Shown here in pieces: positions 53,186-61,504 of a stretch of 64,000 nt of DNA. Below the pieces are notes generated by a model, which had not been told where the DNA came from, searched no databases, and saw only the letters and a program-made list of their open reading frames with translations. The translations under genes and the position numbers were made by a program. Within the stretch, counting starts at the first letter, position 1; each line of letters begins with the position of its first letter. Origin of the DNA: CAXBDP01 sp964598395 (GTDB taxonomy: Bacteria > Bacteroidota > Bacteroidia > Cytophagales > Cyclobacteriaceae); NCBI GenBank assembly GCA_964598395.1, contig CAZRBW010000001.1, positions 62,001-126,000 on the forward strand, written 5' to 3'.

Positions 53186-53208
53186 AGAGGTGGCTCTAAA
53201 CCACCTCT
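53186..53208 (-). terminator. Terminator between the SpmAB fusion and META genes
   Basis: AGAGGTGG/CCACCTCT is an 8-bp stem with a 7-nt loop. On the minus strand it is followed by TTTTGTTTT, so it mainly serves the META-domain gene. Confidence 0.8.
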
Positions 53209-53220
53209 AAATTGTTTGAA

Positions 53221-53637
53221 TTACTTTTTCACAAATCTCATAAGGCTCTCTGAACCTTGTAATAGTATCATCTCACTACCTTCGAACTTCACATTATTCA
53301 CTCGTTCGAGTACATTCAAAAATTGCGCTTCACTTACCCCTTCACAGGCCATTCTTGTAGCTGCTATATCTCTTATATCCAATCCTGTTTCCGTTAAGTT
53401 GTAGGTAGAAAAGAAAGTATTACATCCACCAAAACCAGTTACTTTCCCGTCTTCTTGAAATGAAATACTTGGGATTCCACGAGTAAAATTCATTGGGTTA
53501 ATATCTGTACCTAAAATACTTTTTACTGCCCATTCATTGGCAATAAGTTTTTTCATTGATGCTCCATTCGAATTAAAAATTGAACAGGAAGTAGTAGCAA
53601 AAAATAAAATTGCGATTGAAAAAATGATTCTTTTCAT
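53221..53637 (-). CDS. META-domain lipoprotein (HslJ-like)
   Basis: The lipoprotein signal peptide MKRIIFSIAILFFATTSCS is followed by a META domain: NEWAVKSILGTDINP, FQEDGKVTGFGGCNTFFSTY (the G.GGCN.F..Y motif), and ATRMACEGVSEAQFLNVLERV with the T.MAC motif. E. coli HslJ is a heat-shock envelope protein of this family, and the molecular role is unclear. The length, 138 residues, is usual. Confidence 0.9.
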   Translation of the reverse strand: MKRIIFSIAILFFATTSCSIFNSNGASMKKLIANEWAVKSILGTDINPMNFTRGIPSISFQEDGKVTGFGGCNTFFSTYNLTETGLDIRDIAATRMACEGVSEAQFLNVLERVNNVKFEGSEMILLQGSESLMRFVKK

Positions 53638-53749
53638 AATTGAATAATTAAAATATGGATTGTATATAGTTGTTTAAACATTAAAATTTCTATAAGGTTC
53701 TTCTGATATTTGCGATCCAAAAAATTAAATAAAATAAACCTTACACAAA

Positions 53750-54649
53750 ATGCTGATGGCCATGTCATTATCTAATTTAACTCGAGCAATATTTTTAGTA
53801 CTTATTGCGCTCACAATTTCTCTCAATACCACTGCTCAGGATGAAATTGAGAAAGACACTACATATTGGACAACCAAATATTCATTTGGAATCAACCTAA
53901 ATCAATCTGCATTTACAGATAACTGGACTGGTGGTGGTGTAAGCTCCTTAGCTATTGGTACTGCATTCAATTTGAAACCATCTTATCGAAAAGGTAAAAT
54001 GTCATGGAATAATGAATTCGATTTCATCTATGGAGCTATAAGAAACAAAGGACAAAGTGCCCGAAAATCTGCGGATAGAATTTTACTTGATTCTAAAATT
54101 GGATATGACTTGGGTGAAAAGCTAAATCTCTTCTTTAGTGGGAACTTCCTCACTCAATTTGCGCCAGGTTATACTTTCGAAACTGTACAAAATGAAGAAG
54201 TGCGAAATACTATTTCCAAATTTATGAACCCAGCTTACCTCATTTATGGCTTAGGTTTGGAGTATGTACCAACATCTTATTTCAAAATTAGAGTTTCTCC
54301 TATATCACCAAGACATACTTTCGTTTTAGATACTGCCTTGTACAATACAGTACCAAGAAACTATGGTGTAGAGATTGGCGAGAGAGTTAGAAATGAGTGG
54401 GGTGGTTTCCAATTGTGGACAGACTTTAATAAGGATGTTATGGAGAATGTAAATATCAAAACTAGATATTTTATGTTTGGCAATTACGAGACAGGCAAAC
54501 TAGACCATAGAGTTGATTTTATCCTTACAGCCAAAGTAAATAAATACTTAAATGTAAATCTTACAGCAATTGCATTGAGAGATAAGGATCAGGCAGATAA
54601 GATTCAATTAAGTCAAGTATTAGGCATTGGATTTTTATTAAACAACTAG
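53750..54649 (+). CDS. DUF3078 outer-membrane protein
   Basis: The signal peptide (ILVALTISLNTTAQ-type, residues 12-30) is followed by EIEKDTTYWTTKYSFGINLNQSAFTDNWTGGGVSSLAIG. This is the hallmark of DUF3078, a Bacteroidota beta-barrel-like family. Further amphipathic strands run to the C-terminal QVLGIGFLLNN. The function is unknown. The exact start is uncertain, because ATGs at 53750, 53756 and 53762 are all in frame. Confidence 0.88.
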   Translation: MLMAMSLSNLTRAIFLVLIALTISLNTTAQDEIEKDTTYWTTKYSFGINLNQSAFTDNWTGGGVSSLAIGTAFNLKPSYRKGKMSWNNEFDFIYGAIRNKGQSARKSADRILLDSKIGYDLGEKLNLFFSGNFLTQFAPGYTFETVQNEEVRNTISKFMNPAYLIYGLGLEYVPTSYFKIRVSPISPRHTFVLDTALYNTVPRNYGVEIGERVRNEWGGFQLWTDFNKDVMENVNIKTRYFMFGNYETGKLDHRVDFILTAKVNKYLNVNLTAIALRDKDQADKIQLSQVLGIGFLLNN

Positions 54650-54666
54650 ATTTTCCAAATGAATTT

Positions 54667-54712
54667 AATGAGCTACTAAATCAGATTTCAATGTCTGATT
54701 TAGTAGCTCATT
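54667..54712. terminator. Strong bidirectional terminator
   Basis: A perfect 19-bp stem (54667-54685 with 54694-54712) encloses an 8-nt loop. ATTTTATTT follows on the plus strand, and an AT-rich tract follows on the minus strand. It lies between the convergent DUF3078 and DUF885-like genes. Confidence 0.9.
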
Positions 54713-54715
54713 ATT

Positions 54716-56389
54716 TTATTTACTAATGGCCTTTTCTAAAACTGATTTGTCGCCAGTCAATTCCCAATATATAAGCGAGGTTGGAATCATCCCTACATTA
54801 TTCAGGTCGTTCATAAATTCCTTCATTATGAAATTGCCATTACGTTGTCGAGCATATTCAGCTATAATCCTTTCTATTTCGATCTTACCCATGTTGTAGC
54901 TAGTGCCATACGCTGGCTGGCGAAGGTAAAATTGTTCCTCACCTTGTATGGTACTGCCATCTGCTGGCAATAAATTCCAAGGAGTCCATTTCGAAGCATA
55001 TTGCGTAGCTTCATCAAAGGTCATTTCTAAGCCATGTTGATACAATCCGCCCAAGCCACGAGCAGCACGTTGAGCCAATAGCACCCAAATCAATTCTCTT
55101 TCCCTTGGTCTTTTATCCAAAAAGCCAGCATGCATCATCATTTCTTCCATTCCAGTGGCTACTCCTTCGGCTCTGCTATCGAAAATATTATACAATAATG
55201 GCGTTGCTCTAATTGGGCTTGCGTGTGGCTCCTCCCGCATTCTTGCCAAATCCACCCAATGATAATCATGGGTTCTCATAATGATTGGAGCTCGGTAATT
55301 GATTTCAGCAAAGAAACTTCTCAACCCTCCCACTACAGTAAACGTACCAAGTCGCTCGCGCAATGCCTGATCCATATAATCTTTCATCGGCACTATTTCT
55401 TCTCTTTCCCAAAAAGCCAAATACTCATCCAAGGCAGCATTGAAAAGCCGATCATAATCTGCTGCATTATCAATTTTCTCTATTTTAGGCAAAGCCCTGT
55501 TTCTATGTTCTTCCAGTCTTAATGACGAATGGGCGCGAATCAATTCTCGCTCCATCAAAGCAACCTGCTCCTCCCAGGTGTAAGGCAATAGATGCACATT
55601 ATTCAAATTCCAAGTGTAATTTTCCTTACCCACGCCAGAGTAGCCGGTTTTGTTGGGTGCTTGCTCTTCTAGCCAATTAGCCAAATCGTCGCTTACTTTT
55701 ACTGCTTCTCTAGCGGCTAAGGCCAAGTCTGGATATTGATCTTCTACTTCCTTGGCCATTTTTTCCAAATCTTCACTTTGGCCACGGATACTGCGAATGC
55801 CCGTCACCCACAAATCGCGAGCATTTCCAGTCAGATTTTTCTTGGCCTGCTCATACAAGGGTTCAATCGCTTTCAACCTCTGGGTGATGGAAGCTGCGTC
55901 ATCGGCTTGAAGTGGCTTTTGGAAATAAGCATACTCAATATTCCCAAAGATGGTGGGCCCTTCTCTGTCGGGAACATCAGTGAAGCTAGGATAGAACCAA
56001 ACGTAGAAAGCAGGATCGCGTTCCCAAGGTTTTTTCACCCGATGGGCAAATTCCAGCCCATTCATTTCGGCCCACACTATGTACCAATCTACCTGCTCGG
56101 GCACTGTCCAACCAGTGGTATCAAATGCATTGAGTTTTGCTTGCCAGATGTCCAATTCCTGTTTTTGCTTGGCCATGGCGCTCGATAAATAATCGGGTAC
56201 ACCATCTACCAAATTAGGCGCATTAAATTCCCGCCAATCGAAAAAGAATGTTGTGAGCTCGGCATGACTAGTTGCTTTAAAATCAGTGATCTTAGCAGAT
56301 CCAGACTCAGTAGTGTCATTTGATTGACAAGAAAATAATACTGCTAGACTGAGGGTAAAAGTAAAATGCTTTATGTAGTTAATTTTCAT
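54716..56389 (-). CDS. DUF885-like lipoprotein
   Basis: The start is the ATG at 56387-56389 (MKINYIKHFTFTLSLAVLFSCQ, lipobox FSC), not the far upstream ATG at 56594-56596. That gives 557 residues. The body resembles the DUF885 metallopeptidase-like family (helical, WREFNAPNLVDGVPDYLSSAM...LPYTWEEQVALMERELIR...AEGVATGMEEMMMH). The usual HExxPGHxxQ zinc motif of DUF885 is not evident, so enzymatic activity is doubtful. Octamers: 55231-55238 in the gene and 56475-56482 in the leader. Confidence 0.82.
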   Translation of the reverse strand: MKINYIKHFTFTLSLAVLFSCQSNDTTESGSAKITDFKATSHAELTTFFFDWREFNAPNLVDGVPDYLSSAMAKQKQELDIWQAKLNAFDTTGWTVPEQVDWYIVWAEMNGLEFAHRVKKPWERDPAFYVWFYPSFTDVPDREGPTIFGNIEYAYFQKPLQADDAASITQRLKAIEPLYEQAKKNLTGNARDLWVTGIRSIRGQSEDLEKMAKEVEDQYPDLALAAREAVKVSDDLANWLEEQAPNKTGYSGVGKENYTWNLNNVHLLPYTWEEQVALMERELIRAHSSLRLEEHRNRALPKIEKIDNAADYDRLFNAALDEYLAFWEREEIVPMKDYMDQALRERLGTFTVVGGLRSFFAEINYRAPIIMRTHDYHWVDLARMREEPHASPIRATPLLYNIFDSRAEGVATGMEEMMMHAGFLDKRPRERELIWVLLAQRAARGLGGLYQHGLEMTFDEATQYASKWTPWNLLPADGSTIQGEEQFYLRQPAYGTSYNMGKIEIERIIAEYARQRNGNFIMKEFMNDLNNVGMIPTSLIYWELTGDKSVLEKAISK

Positions 56390-56610
56390 ATTTGATTGTG
56401 GTTGGTTGATAGGCTGAATGTTCAAGATAAAGCTGAATAAGAACATTCCAAAACCATCTATCAAATTGAACATTGCGGGAGGAAAATCACCCAACAGGCT
56501 TTCTTCGAGTGATTCATATTTATTGTGTAAGTCTTTGTACTGTTTATAAATAATAAAATTTGCTCGTGAATATTGGCTTACGTAACTTCCAATCATTCAA
56601 TTTAACAATT

Positions 56611-57309
56611 ATGTGTGGCAGATATTCGATAGCAGCAAAGGCTGAAAAGCTAAAGAAACGGTTTGATGTAGATGTAACCGAACATTACCAGCCTAAATTT
56701 AATGCGGCACCTACGCAGCTGCTTCCAGTAATTACGGCCGATAGTCCAGAGGGATTTTCCTTTTTCCATTGGGGAATGTTGCCTGCATGGTCCAACAACA
56801 AAGCCGTGAGCACCAAGTTAATAAATGCCCGTGCTGAAACCGTTGCTGAAAAAGCTTCATTCAAATTGGCTTTTCAGCGAAGACGATGTCTAATACCAGC
56901 AGATGGATTCTACGAATGGAAAGCACTCGGCAAAAAAACAAAAGTGCCTTATCGCTTTGTAATCGATAATTTGGAACCTTTTGCTTTTGCAGGCATCTGG
57001 GACGAATTTGAAACCGAGAAGGGGGAAATTCTACATACCTTCACCATACTGACCTCCCAAGCCAATGGATTAGTAATGCCAATTCATGATAGAATGCCCG
57101 TAATTCTTACTCCAGAGACAGAGAAAATATGGATGAACAAATCAGCAAGTACTAATGAATTGATAGCTGTCTTAAAACCTTACGATGAGGATAAAATGGA
57201 AGCCTACACCGTTTCTTCAAGAGTAAACAATGCTTCAAACGACGATGCCGAAATCATAAAACATACCCCACCTGCCGATCAGTTTGGGAACTATACTTTG
57301 TTTGGGTAA
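56611..57309 (+). CDS. SRAP/HMCES-type abasic-site protein (YedK)
   Basis: The SOS response-associated peptidase family protein forms a thiazolidine crosslink with abasic sites in single-stranded DNA through Cys2. The ATG at 56611 gives MCGRYSIA, placing that essential Cys at position 2, so the longer frame from 56560 must be wrong. Other conserved parts are NAAPTQLLPVI, FFHWGMLPAW, NARAETVAEKASFKLAFQRRRCLIPADGFYEWK and MPIHDRMPVIL. It has 232 residues. Confidence 0.95.
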   Translation: MCGRYSIAAKAEKLKKRFDVDVTEHYQPKFNAAPTQLLPVITADSPEGFSFFHWGMLPAWSNNKAVSTKLINARAETVAEKASFKLAFQRRRCLIPADGFYEWKALGKKTKVPYRFVIDNLEPFAFAGIWDEFETEKGEILHTFTILTSQANGLVMPIHDRMPVILTPETEKIWMNKSASTNELIAVLKPYDEDKMEAYTVSSRVNNASNDDAEIIKHTPPADQFGNYTLFG

Positions 57310-57565
57310 GGCAATCACTAGAATTTTACTTGTGCATTAGTTTTAGCTGGACTCTGATTCAATTGTGCATCTTTAGATAGGTGTAACCTCAAATCATAGT
57401 TTAAGCATCAACCCTGCGAGTAATCACATCTACATTTTTCACATTTATCATTTTGAGCTTTTGCAATACACTTCCTATTTGCTTGAATTTTGACCATAAA
57501 ACATTCCATTTCAATTAATTGTTGACTAGACAATCCAAAACAAATAATTAATCGTAATTGTGGAT

Positions 57566-58078
57566 ATGGAAAAACTAATCACAACCAAATCAGGAAATCT
57601 CTCAGAAGAAAGAAGAGAATTTCTAAGAAAAACAGGCTCATTAGCAGTTATGGCCATGTTCGGAGTCGGATTCTTCACCTCATGTTCTAGTGAAGATGAT
57701 CCAGCACCAGTCGCAAACACTCCAAATCAACCACCACAAACTCCAGCTCCAACAACTGCTATTACCGTGAACAACAATTCAGTGGTGATAGACCTAAGTC
57801 AAGTAGCTACTTTAAATAATACAGGTGGATGGATTTTGATTGTTGAAGCTAGGATGCTTGTTGTGAATACAGGTGGAAGTTTCAGTTCATTAACTTCAGT
57901 TTGTACCCATTCAGGATGTGATCGCAGCTGGTCATTCTCTAATAATCAATTTCTATGCTCATGCCATGGATCAAGGTTTACAACTACTGGAACCGTAGTA
58001 CAGGGCCCTGCTACCCAACCTCTTACTGCATTTTCGAATAGTAGATCAGGGAATACTCTAACTATAAGCAGAAGCTAA
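57566..58078 (+). CDS. Rieske 2Fe-2S protein with Tat/lipoprotein leader
   Basis: The N-terminus has RREFLRKTG, then a hydrophobic segment ending in FFTSCSS, so it combines a twin-arginine motif with a lipobox. After a Pro/Thr-rich linker come the two cluster-binding boxes, CTHSGC and CSCHGSRF. It is an electron-transfer protein outside the cytoplasmic membrane. I take the ATG at 57566; a GTG two codons upstream is possible. It overlaps the following YceI gene by one base (TAATG). Confidence 0.92.
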   Translation: MEKLITTKSGNLSEERREFLRKTGSLAVMAMFGVGFFTSCSSEDDPAPVANTPNQPPQTPAPTTAITVNNNSVVIDLSQVATLNNTGGWILIVEARMLVVNTGGSFSSLTSVCTHSGCDRSWSFSNNQFLCSCHGSRFTTTGTVVQGPATQPLTAFSNSRSGNTLTISRS

Positions 58079-58626
58079 TGAAAAAGCTAATCGTTTTTTT
58101 CGCAATTACTATGGCCGCATGTATCTCAAAGGATGCTTTAGCGCAAGATTTTAAGACATCTTCTGGTGATGTGGAATTTTTGTCACAAGCTTCATTAAAT
58201 GAATTTACAGGTGTGTCTTCTCAATTAAATGGTTTAATCAATTTTGAAAAAAACGTATTAGATTTTTTTATTGACTTGAATACATTAAAAACTGGCATTG
58301 GCCTACGTGATAGGCACATGCGTGAAAACTATTTAGAAACTAAAAAATATCCTTTTGCTGAATTTACAGGCAAAATAAAGGAGAATATTCAACTCCGAAC
58401 TGGCGAAAGCAGAAATGTAACAGCTGTGGGTAAATTTAAAATTCATGGAGTAGAGAGAGAAATAAGTGTTCCTGGAAAAGTAACCGCTATCTCAGAAAAT
58501 GAAATTAAGCTAGAAGCGAAGTTCACAATATTACTTTCAGACTATAACATCGACATTCCCAAAGTGGTCTTCTACGAATTGGCAGAAGATCAAGTGGTAA
58601 CACTCTCAGTTAACCTCAAAAAATAA
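58078..58626 (+). CDS. YceI family protein
   Basis: The signal peptide (MKKLIVFFAITMAACISKDALAQ) is followed by a YceI lipocalin-like domain: FDLNTLKTGIGLRDRHMRENYLETKKYPFAEFTGKI and VTAVGKFKIHGVEREISVPGKV, with the family's HM(R/)...FP/YPFA and G-x-HG-V motifs. Members bind isoprenoid-type lipids such as polyprenyl quinones. Being sandwiched between a Rieske protein and an outer-membrane DUF5777 protein suggests a role in redox or quinone chemistry in the periplasm. Confidence 0.92.
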   Translation: MKKLIVFFAITMAACISKDALAQDFKTSSGDVEFLSQASLNEFTGVSSQLNGLINFEKNVLDFFIDLNTLKTGIGLRDRHMRENYLETKKYPFAEFTGKIKENIQLRTGESRNVTAVGKFKIHGVEREISVPGKVTAISENEIKLEAKFTILLSDYNIDIPKVVFYELAEDQVVTLSVNLKK

Positions 58627-58628
58627 CT

Positions 58629-59486
58629 ATGAAAATCAAATTATTATTATTCATCCTCATACTTTCTCAGCCTGCTATGGCGCAGCTTGAAAGGAAACTT
58701 TCATCTGAAAATCAAGAGGTTGATTTAATTTTTCATGCGCCAAGGCATATAAATTTGCTTACCGTTGAGCCTTTAGACAAAAAGACTTTACACTTTGCAA
58801 TCATGCACACTTTTGGCACATTGGATGGTGGAATTAGAAACCTATATGGCTTGGACAATGGAGCAAATATTCAATTTAGTTTTGAATACGCCCCAAGCGA
58901 CAAATTATCTATAGGTGCGTCACGCTCCAGTAGAGACAAGTTTTACAACCTGTATGCAAGGTATCATCTGCTCACTCAAACACAGAGTAATAGCATGCCA
59001 TTTTCGCTATCAATTATGGGGGGCGCTGGTGTAAATACTTCTGACTATACATTTCTACAGGCAGATAATCCGGATTTTTCCGACAGATCAAGCTTTGCTG
59101 CTCAAGTGATGCTGGCTAGAAAATTTTCTGACAAAATAAGTATTCAGGTTTCACCTATGCTAGCGTATTTCAACGATCCAAATCCAATTTACTTTATGGA
59201 AGGTGATCAAAATTTATATTTAGCCTTAGGGTTGAGTGGCAAGTATAAAATTACGGGTAAATCATCTTTGACTTTTCAATATATTCCAAATTTGAATAAT
59301 GACCTTAGAAGTAATGTGGGTGTAGGAATTGATATAGAAGCGGGAGGACACGTATTTCAAATGTATTTTGTCACCTCACAGGCTCTTAATGAGCAATATC
59401 TTCTTGCCGCTGGAAATGGTGTACCAGGCGAGGAATTTAGAGTTGGCTTTAACGTAAACCGAATTTTCGCAACAGGGCGCAGATAA
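58629..59486 (+). CDS. DUF5777 family beta-barrel protein
   Basis: The signal peptide MKIKLLLFILILSQPAMAQ is followed by the DUF5777 signature HAPRHINLLTVEPLDKKTLHFAIMHTFG and RNLYGLDNGANIQFSFEYAPSDKLSIGASRSS, then repeated beta strands. It is predicted to sit in the outer membrane. It is the third gene of the Rieske-YceI operon (2-bp gap), with a terminator downstream. An octamer lies at 59340-59347 (A-G-G). Confidence 0.9.
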   Translation: MKIKLLLFILILSQPAMAQLERKLSSENQEVDLIFHAPRHINLLTVEPLDKKTLHFAIMHTFGTLDGGIRNLYGLDNGANIQFSFEYAPSDKLSIGASRSSRDKFYNLYARYHLLTQTQSNSMPFSLSIMGGAGVNTSDYTFLQADNPDFSDRSSFAAQVMLARKFSDKISIQVSPMLAYFNDPNPIYFMEGDQNLYLALGLSGKYKITGKSSLTFQYIPNLNNDLRSNVGVGIDIEAGGHVFQMYFVTSQALNEQYLLAAGNGVPGEEFRVGFNVNRIFATGRR

Positions 59487-59559
59487 TTTTCCCCAACGCT
59501 CTTAATATATATTTGAGCGAAAAGGGTTTTAGCACAAGGATTTACGATTATTTATTTAT

Positions 59560-59616
59560 AAAAACGCAGGGTGTAAAGGGTTTGAATAGCCTTTCAACAT
59601 TCCTGCGTTTTTTTAT
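59560..59616 (+). terminator. Branched terminator of the Rieske operon
   Basis: AAAAACGCAGG (59560-59570) pairs with CCTGCGTTTTT (59602-59612), followed by Ts. The 31-nt loop contains an inner stem AAAGG/CCTTT (59575-59594). Confidence 0.85.
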
Positions 59617-59882
59617 ATCCATCCGTACTCCTTCAATACAATTTTTACAATAAATCACAAGGGCAATTAATCCACAACAAAAGCTTCACGTTAATAGTAT
59701 GCCCTTTGCTTCCCCATCTATTAAATATTACGCTAAAGTATCCAATTAAATAATTAGCTAAATTTCAATTGAGGAAACCAAAATAATTGATTTTGCCTTT
59801 TGTAATTAAGTGTAATACGCTAGCCTTATATTGCAATACCCTCCCGCATATTCAGGTATTCAACTATTAAATCGAAAACACC
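59617..59882. other. Intergenic region without a gene
   Basis: This is the remainder of the longest gene-free stretch (59487-59882). It is AT-rich with stop codons in all frames. It contains one GCGGGAGG octamer (minus strand, 59840-59847), 35 bp before the next ATG, and no confident promoter. No RNA structure beyond the terminator upstream was found. Confidence 0.6.
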
Positions 59883-60776
59883 ATGATTAAAGTACTTGAC
59901 TTAAACTTCCTCGACCACAAACAAACTATAGCTGCATTTTTGGTAGAAACTTCTATAGGTCCTATTTTATTTGAAACAGGCCCGCATTCTTCTTGGGAAA
60001 ATTTAGGAATTGCATTGGCAGAACATGGATACAAATATTCAGACATCAAACATGTATTTGTTACCCATATACACCTAGACCATGCTGGTGCAGCATGGGC
60101 TATGGCCGAGCACGGAGCAGATATTTATATGCATCCATTAGGCACTGCACATATGATCGACCCAAGTAAATTGTTAGCATCTGCTACCAAAATTTATGGC
60201 GATCAAATGGACTACCTCTGGGGGCAGTTGAAACCCATTCCTGCGAATAAAGTAAAAGCAATTACCGATGGAGCCATACTGAGATTTGGTGATACAGAAA
60301 TCAAAGCTCACTATACTCCTGGGCATGCAATACACCATATAGCTTGGCAAATTGACAATGAAATAATCACGGGTGATGTAGCTGGAGTATGCATCAACAA
60401 TGGCCCTGCAGTACCACCTTGTCCGCCACCAGATATCAACGTAGAAGACTGGATCACATCCATTCATAAGTTGAAATCCCTGCATCCAAAGGCCTTATTT
60501 CTAACTCATTATGGAAGAGTTGATGCGCCGGACAGCCACTTGGAATATTTGGAAGAAAGGCTAATTCGCTGGACAAATTTTATCAAAGAAAAGCATAGTA
60601 AAGGAGTTGAAATTCAAGATCTTATTGCACTTTTCAGAAACACAATGCTCGACGAATTGAAAGGCCATGCAATAGAAGGCGAAGACCTAAAAAGATATGA
60701 CGCGGCTAATCCCGCCGATATGAGTGTAGCGGGAATTCTTAGATATTGGAAGAAAAAAGAAGAAAATAAAGAATAG
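59883..60776 (+). CDS. MBL-fold metallo-hydrolase
   Basis: This metallo-beta-lactamase fold protein has the zinc motif THIHLDHAGAAW (HxHxDH), a His in HYTPGHAIHH, and an acid in ITGDVAG. It is completed by a C-terminal histidine in LTHYG. The start at 59883 (MIKVLDLNFLDHKQTIAAFLVE) and length (297 aa) are normal. The family includes thiolesterases and glyoxalase II-like enzymes; the substrate is unknown. It is a single gene. Confidence 0.93.
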   Translation: MIKVLDLNFLDHKQTIAAFLVETSIGPILFETGPHSSWENLGIALAEHGYKYSDIKHVFVTHIHLDHAGAAWAMAEHGADIYMHPLGTAHMIDPSKLLASATKIYGDQMDYLWGQLKPIPANKVKAITDGAILRFGDTEIKAHYTPGHAIHHIAWQIDNEIITGDVAGVCINNGPAVPPCPPPDINVEDWITSIHKLKSLHPKALFLTHYGRVDAPDSHLEYLEERLIRWTNFIKEKHSKGVEIQDLIALFRNTMLDELKGHAIEGEDLKRYDAANPADMSVAGILRYWKKKEENKE

Positions 60777-60791
60777 CAAAAAACTACGCCC

Positions 60792-61055
60792 TTAATTCTG
60801 AATCTTCACGTTTAGGCTGCTGCCGTAAATGTAGTTCCCACCAATAGAATGGATATTCACATCGATCCTGTTTTGGTCGGTCAAGCGAACATTTATACTT
60901 CCATCTTCATTAAGTGGAACCAACCCATAGCCATGAGGTACAGCTGATGTGGCTTGGGCTGACTGCACAAACGTAACATTTTGTAAAACAATTAGTACCA
61001 AGCAAAATGCAATGATAGATAGGATTACTTTAGTGTAAGTGTCTGAATTTTTCAT
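60792..61055 (-). CDS. Unrecognised small anchored protein, 87 aa
   Basis: The start is the ATG at 61053-61055 (MKNSDTYTKVILSIIAFCLVLIVLQNVTF). It has one N-terminal membrane segment or uncleaved signal and a roughly 50-residue hydrophilic C-part (SINVRLTDQNRIDVNIHSIG). I recognise no family. It is convergent with the MBL gene and divergent from the next gene. Confidence 0.65.
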   Translation of the reverse strand: MKNSDTYTKVILSIIAFCLVLIVLQNVTFVQSAQATSAVPHGYGLVPLNEDGSINVRLTDQNRIDVNIHSIGGNYIYGSSLNVKIQN

Positions 61056-61092
61056 GAATACTTTAGTTATTATGTATTTTCTTACGTAAATT

Positions 61093-61365
61093 ATGAAAAA
61101 CATTTTAATAATGACAGGAGGACTTGGATTTTCAAAGCTTGGCAAAGATCTTTTTGATAACAATCATAGCCTGCTAAACCGTAGAACAAAGATGGGTGAA
61201 AACCCATATGCGGGAGGTAAAACCAAGAGAAATAGAAGCCTAAATCCATATCTTAGAGAAATTCAGCAATGGAAAGAGACTAAATTACTTATCGAAAAAC
61301 GTACAAAGTTTATCTACTTAGGAGTTGCCGTTATGTTGATGATTATTCTCTTTTTTTTAATTTGA
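61093..61365 (+). CDS. Unrecognised small membrane protein, 90 aa
   Basis: It is basic and hydrophilic up to about residue 70 (SLNPYLREIQQWKETKLLIEKRTKF), with a C-terminal membrane segment (FIYLGVAVMLMIILFFLI) ending the protein, so it is tail-anchored in form. The start at 61093 is the only ATG upstream. An octamer (61210-61217) encodes A-G-G in the middle of it. No family is recognised. Confidence 0.62.
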   Translation: MKNILIMTGGLGFSKLGKDLFDNNHSLLNRRTKMGENPYAGGKTKRNRSLNPYLREIQQWKETKLLIEKRTKFIYLGVAVMLMIILFFLI

Positions 61366-61468
61366 AATCTTCAACAATTTGCACTTTTCCTTTAATATCA
61401 CATTTTTCACAATCCATATAATAAGTCAGCGAGTTTGAACCAATAAAACGATCCCTTGTTTTGCATTT

Positions 61469-61487
61469 ATGGTTTGCTGTAAACCAT
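61469..61487. promoter_or_regulatory. Palindrome upstream of cysE
   Basis: ATGGTTT-GCTGT-AAACCAT is a perfect 7-bp inverted repeat, 17 bp before the cysE ATG. It is a candidate operator of an unknown regulator, or a small hairpin. No identity of the protein can be given. Confidence 0.4.
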
Positions 61488-61504
61488 TATTCAATCTAGC
61501 ATAA

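Noticed and set aside
56390..56596. Extra 69 residues before the DUF885-like lipoprotein
   Set aside because: A standard lipoprotein signal peptide begins at 56389; the upstream frame contains no conserved sequence and overlaps the opposite gene's leader.
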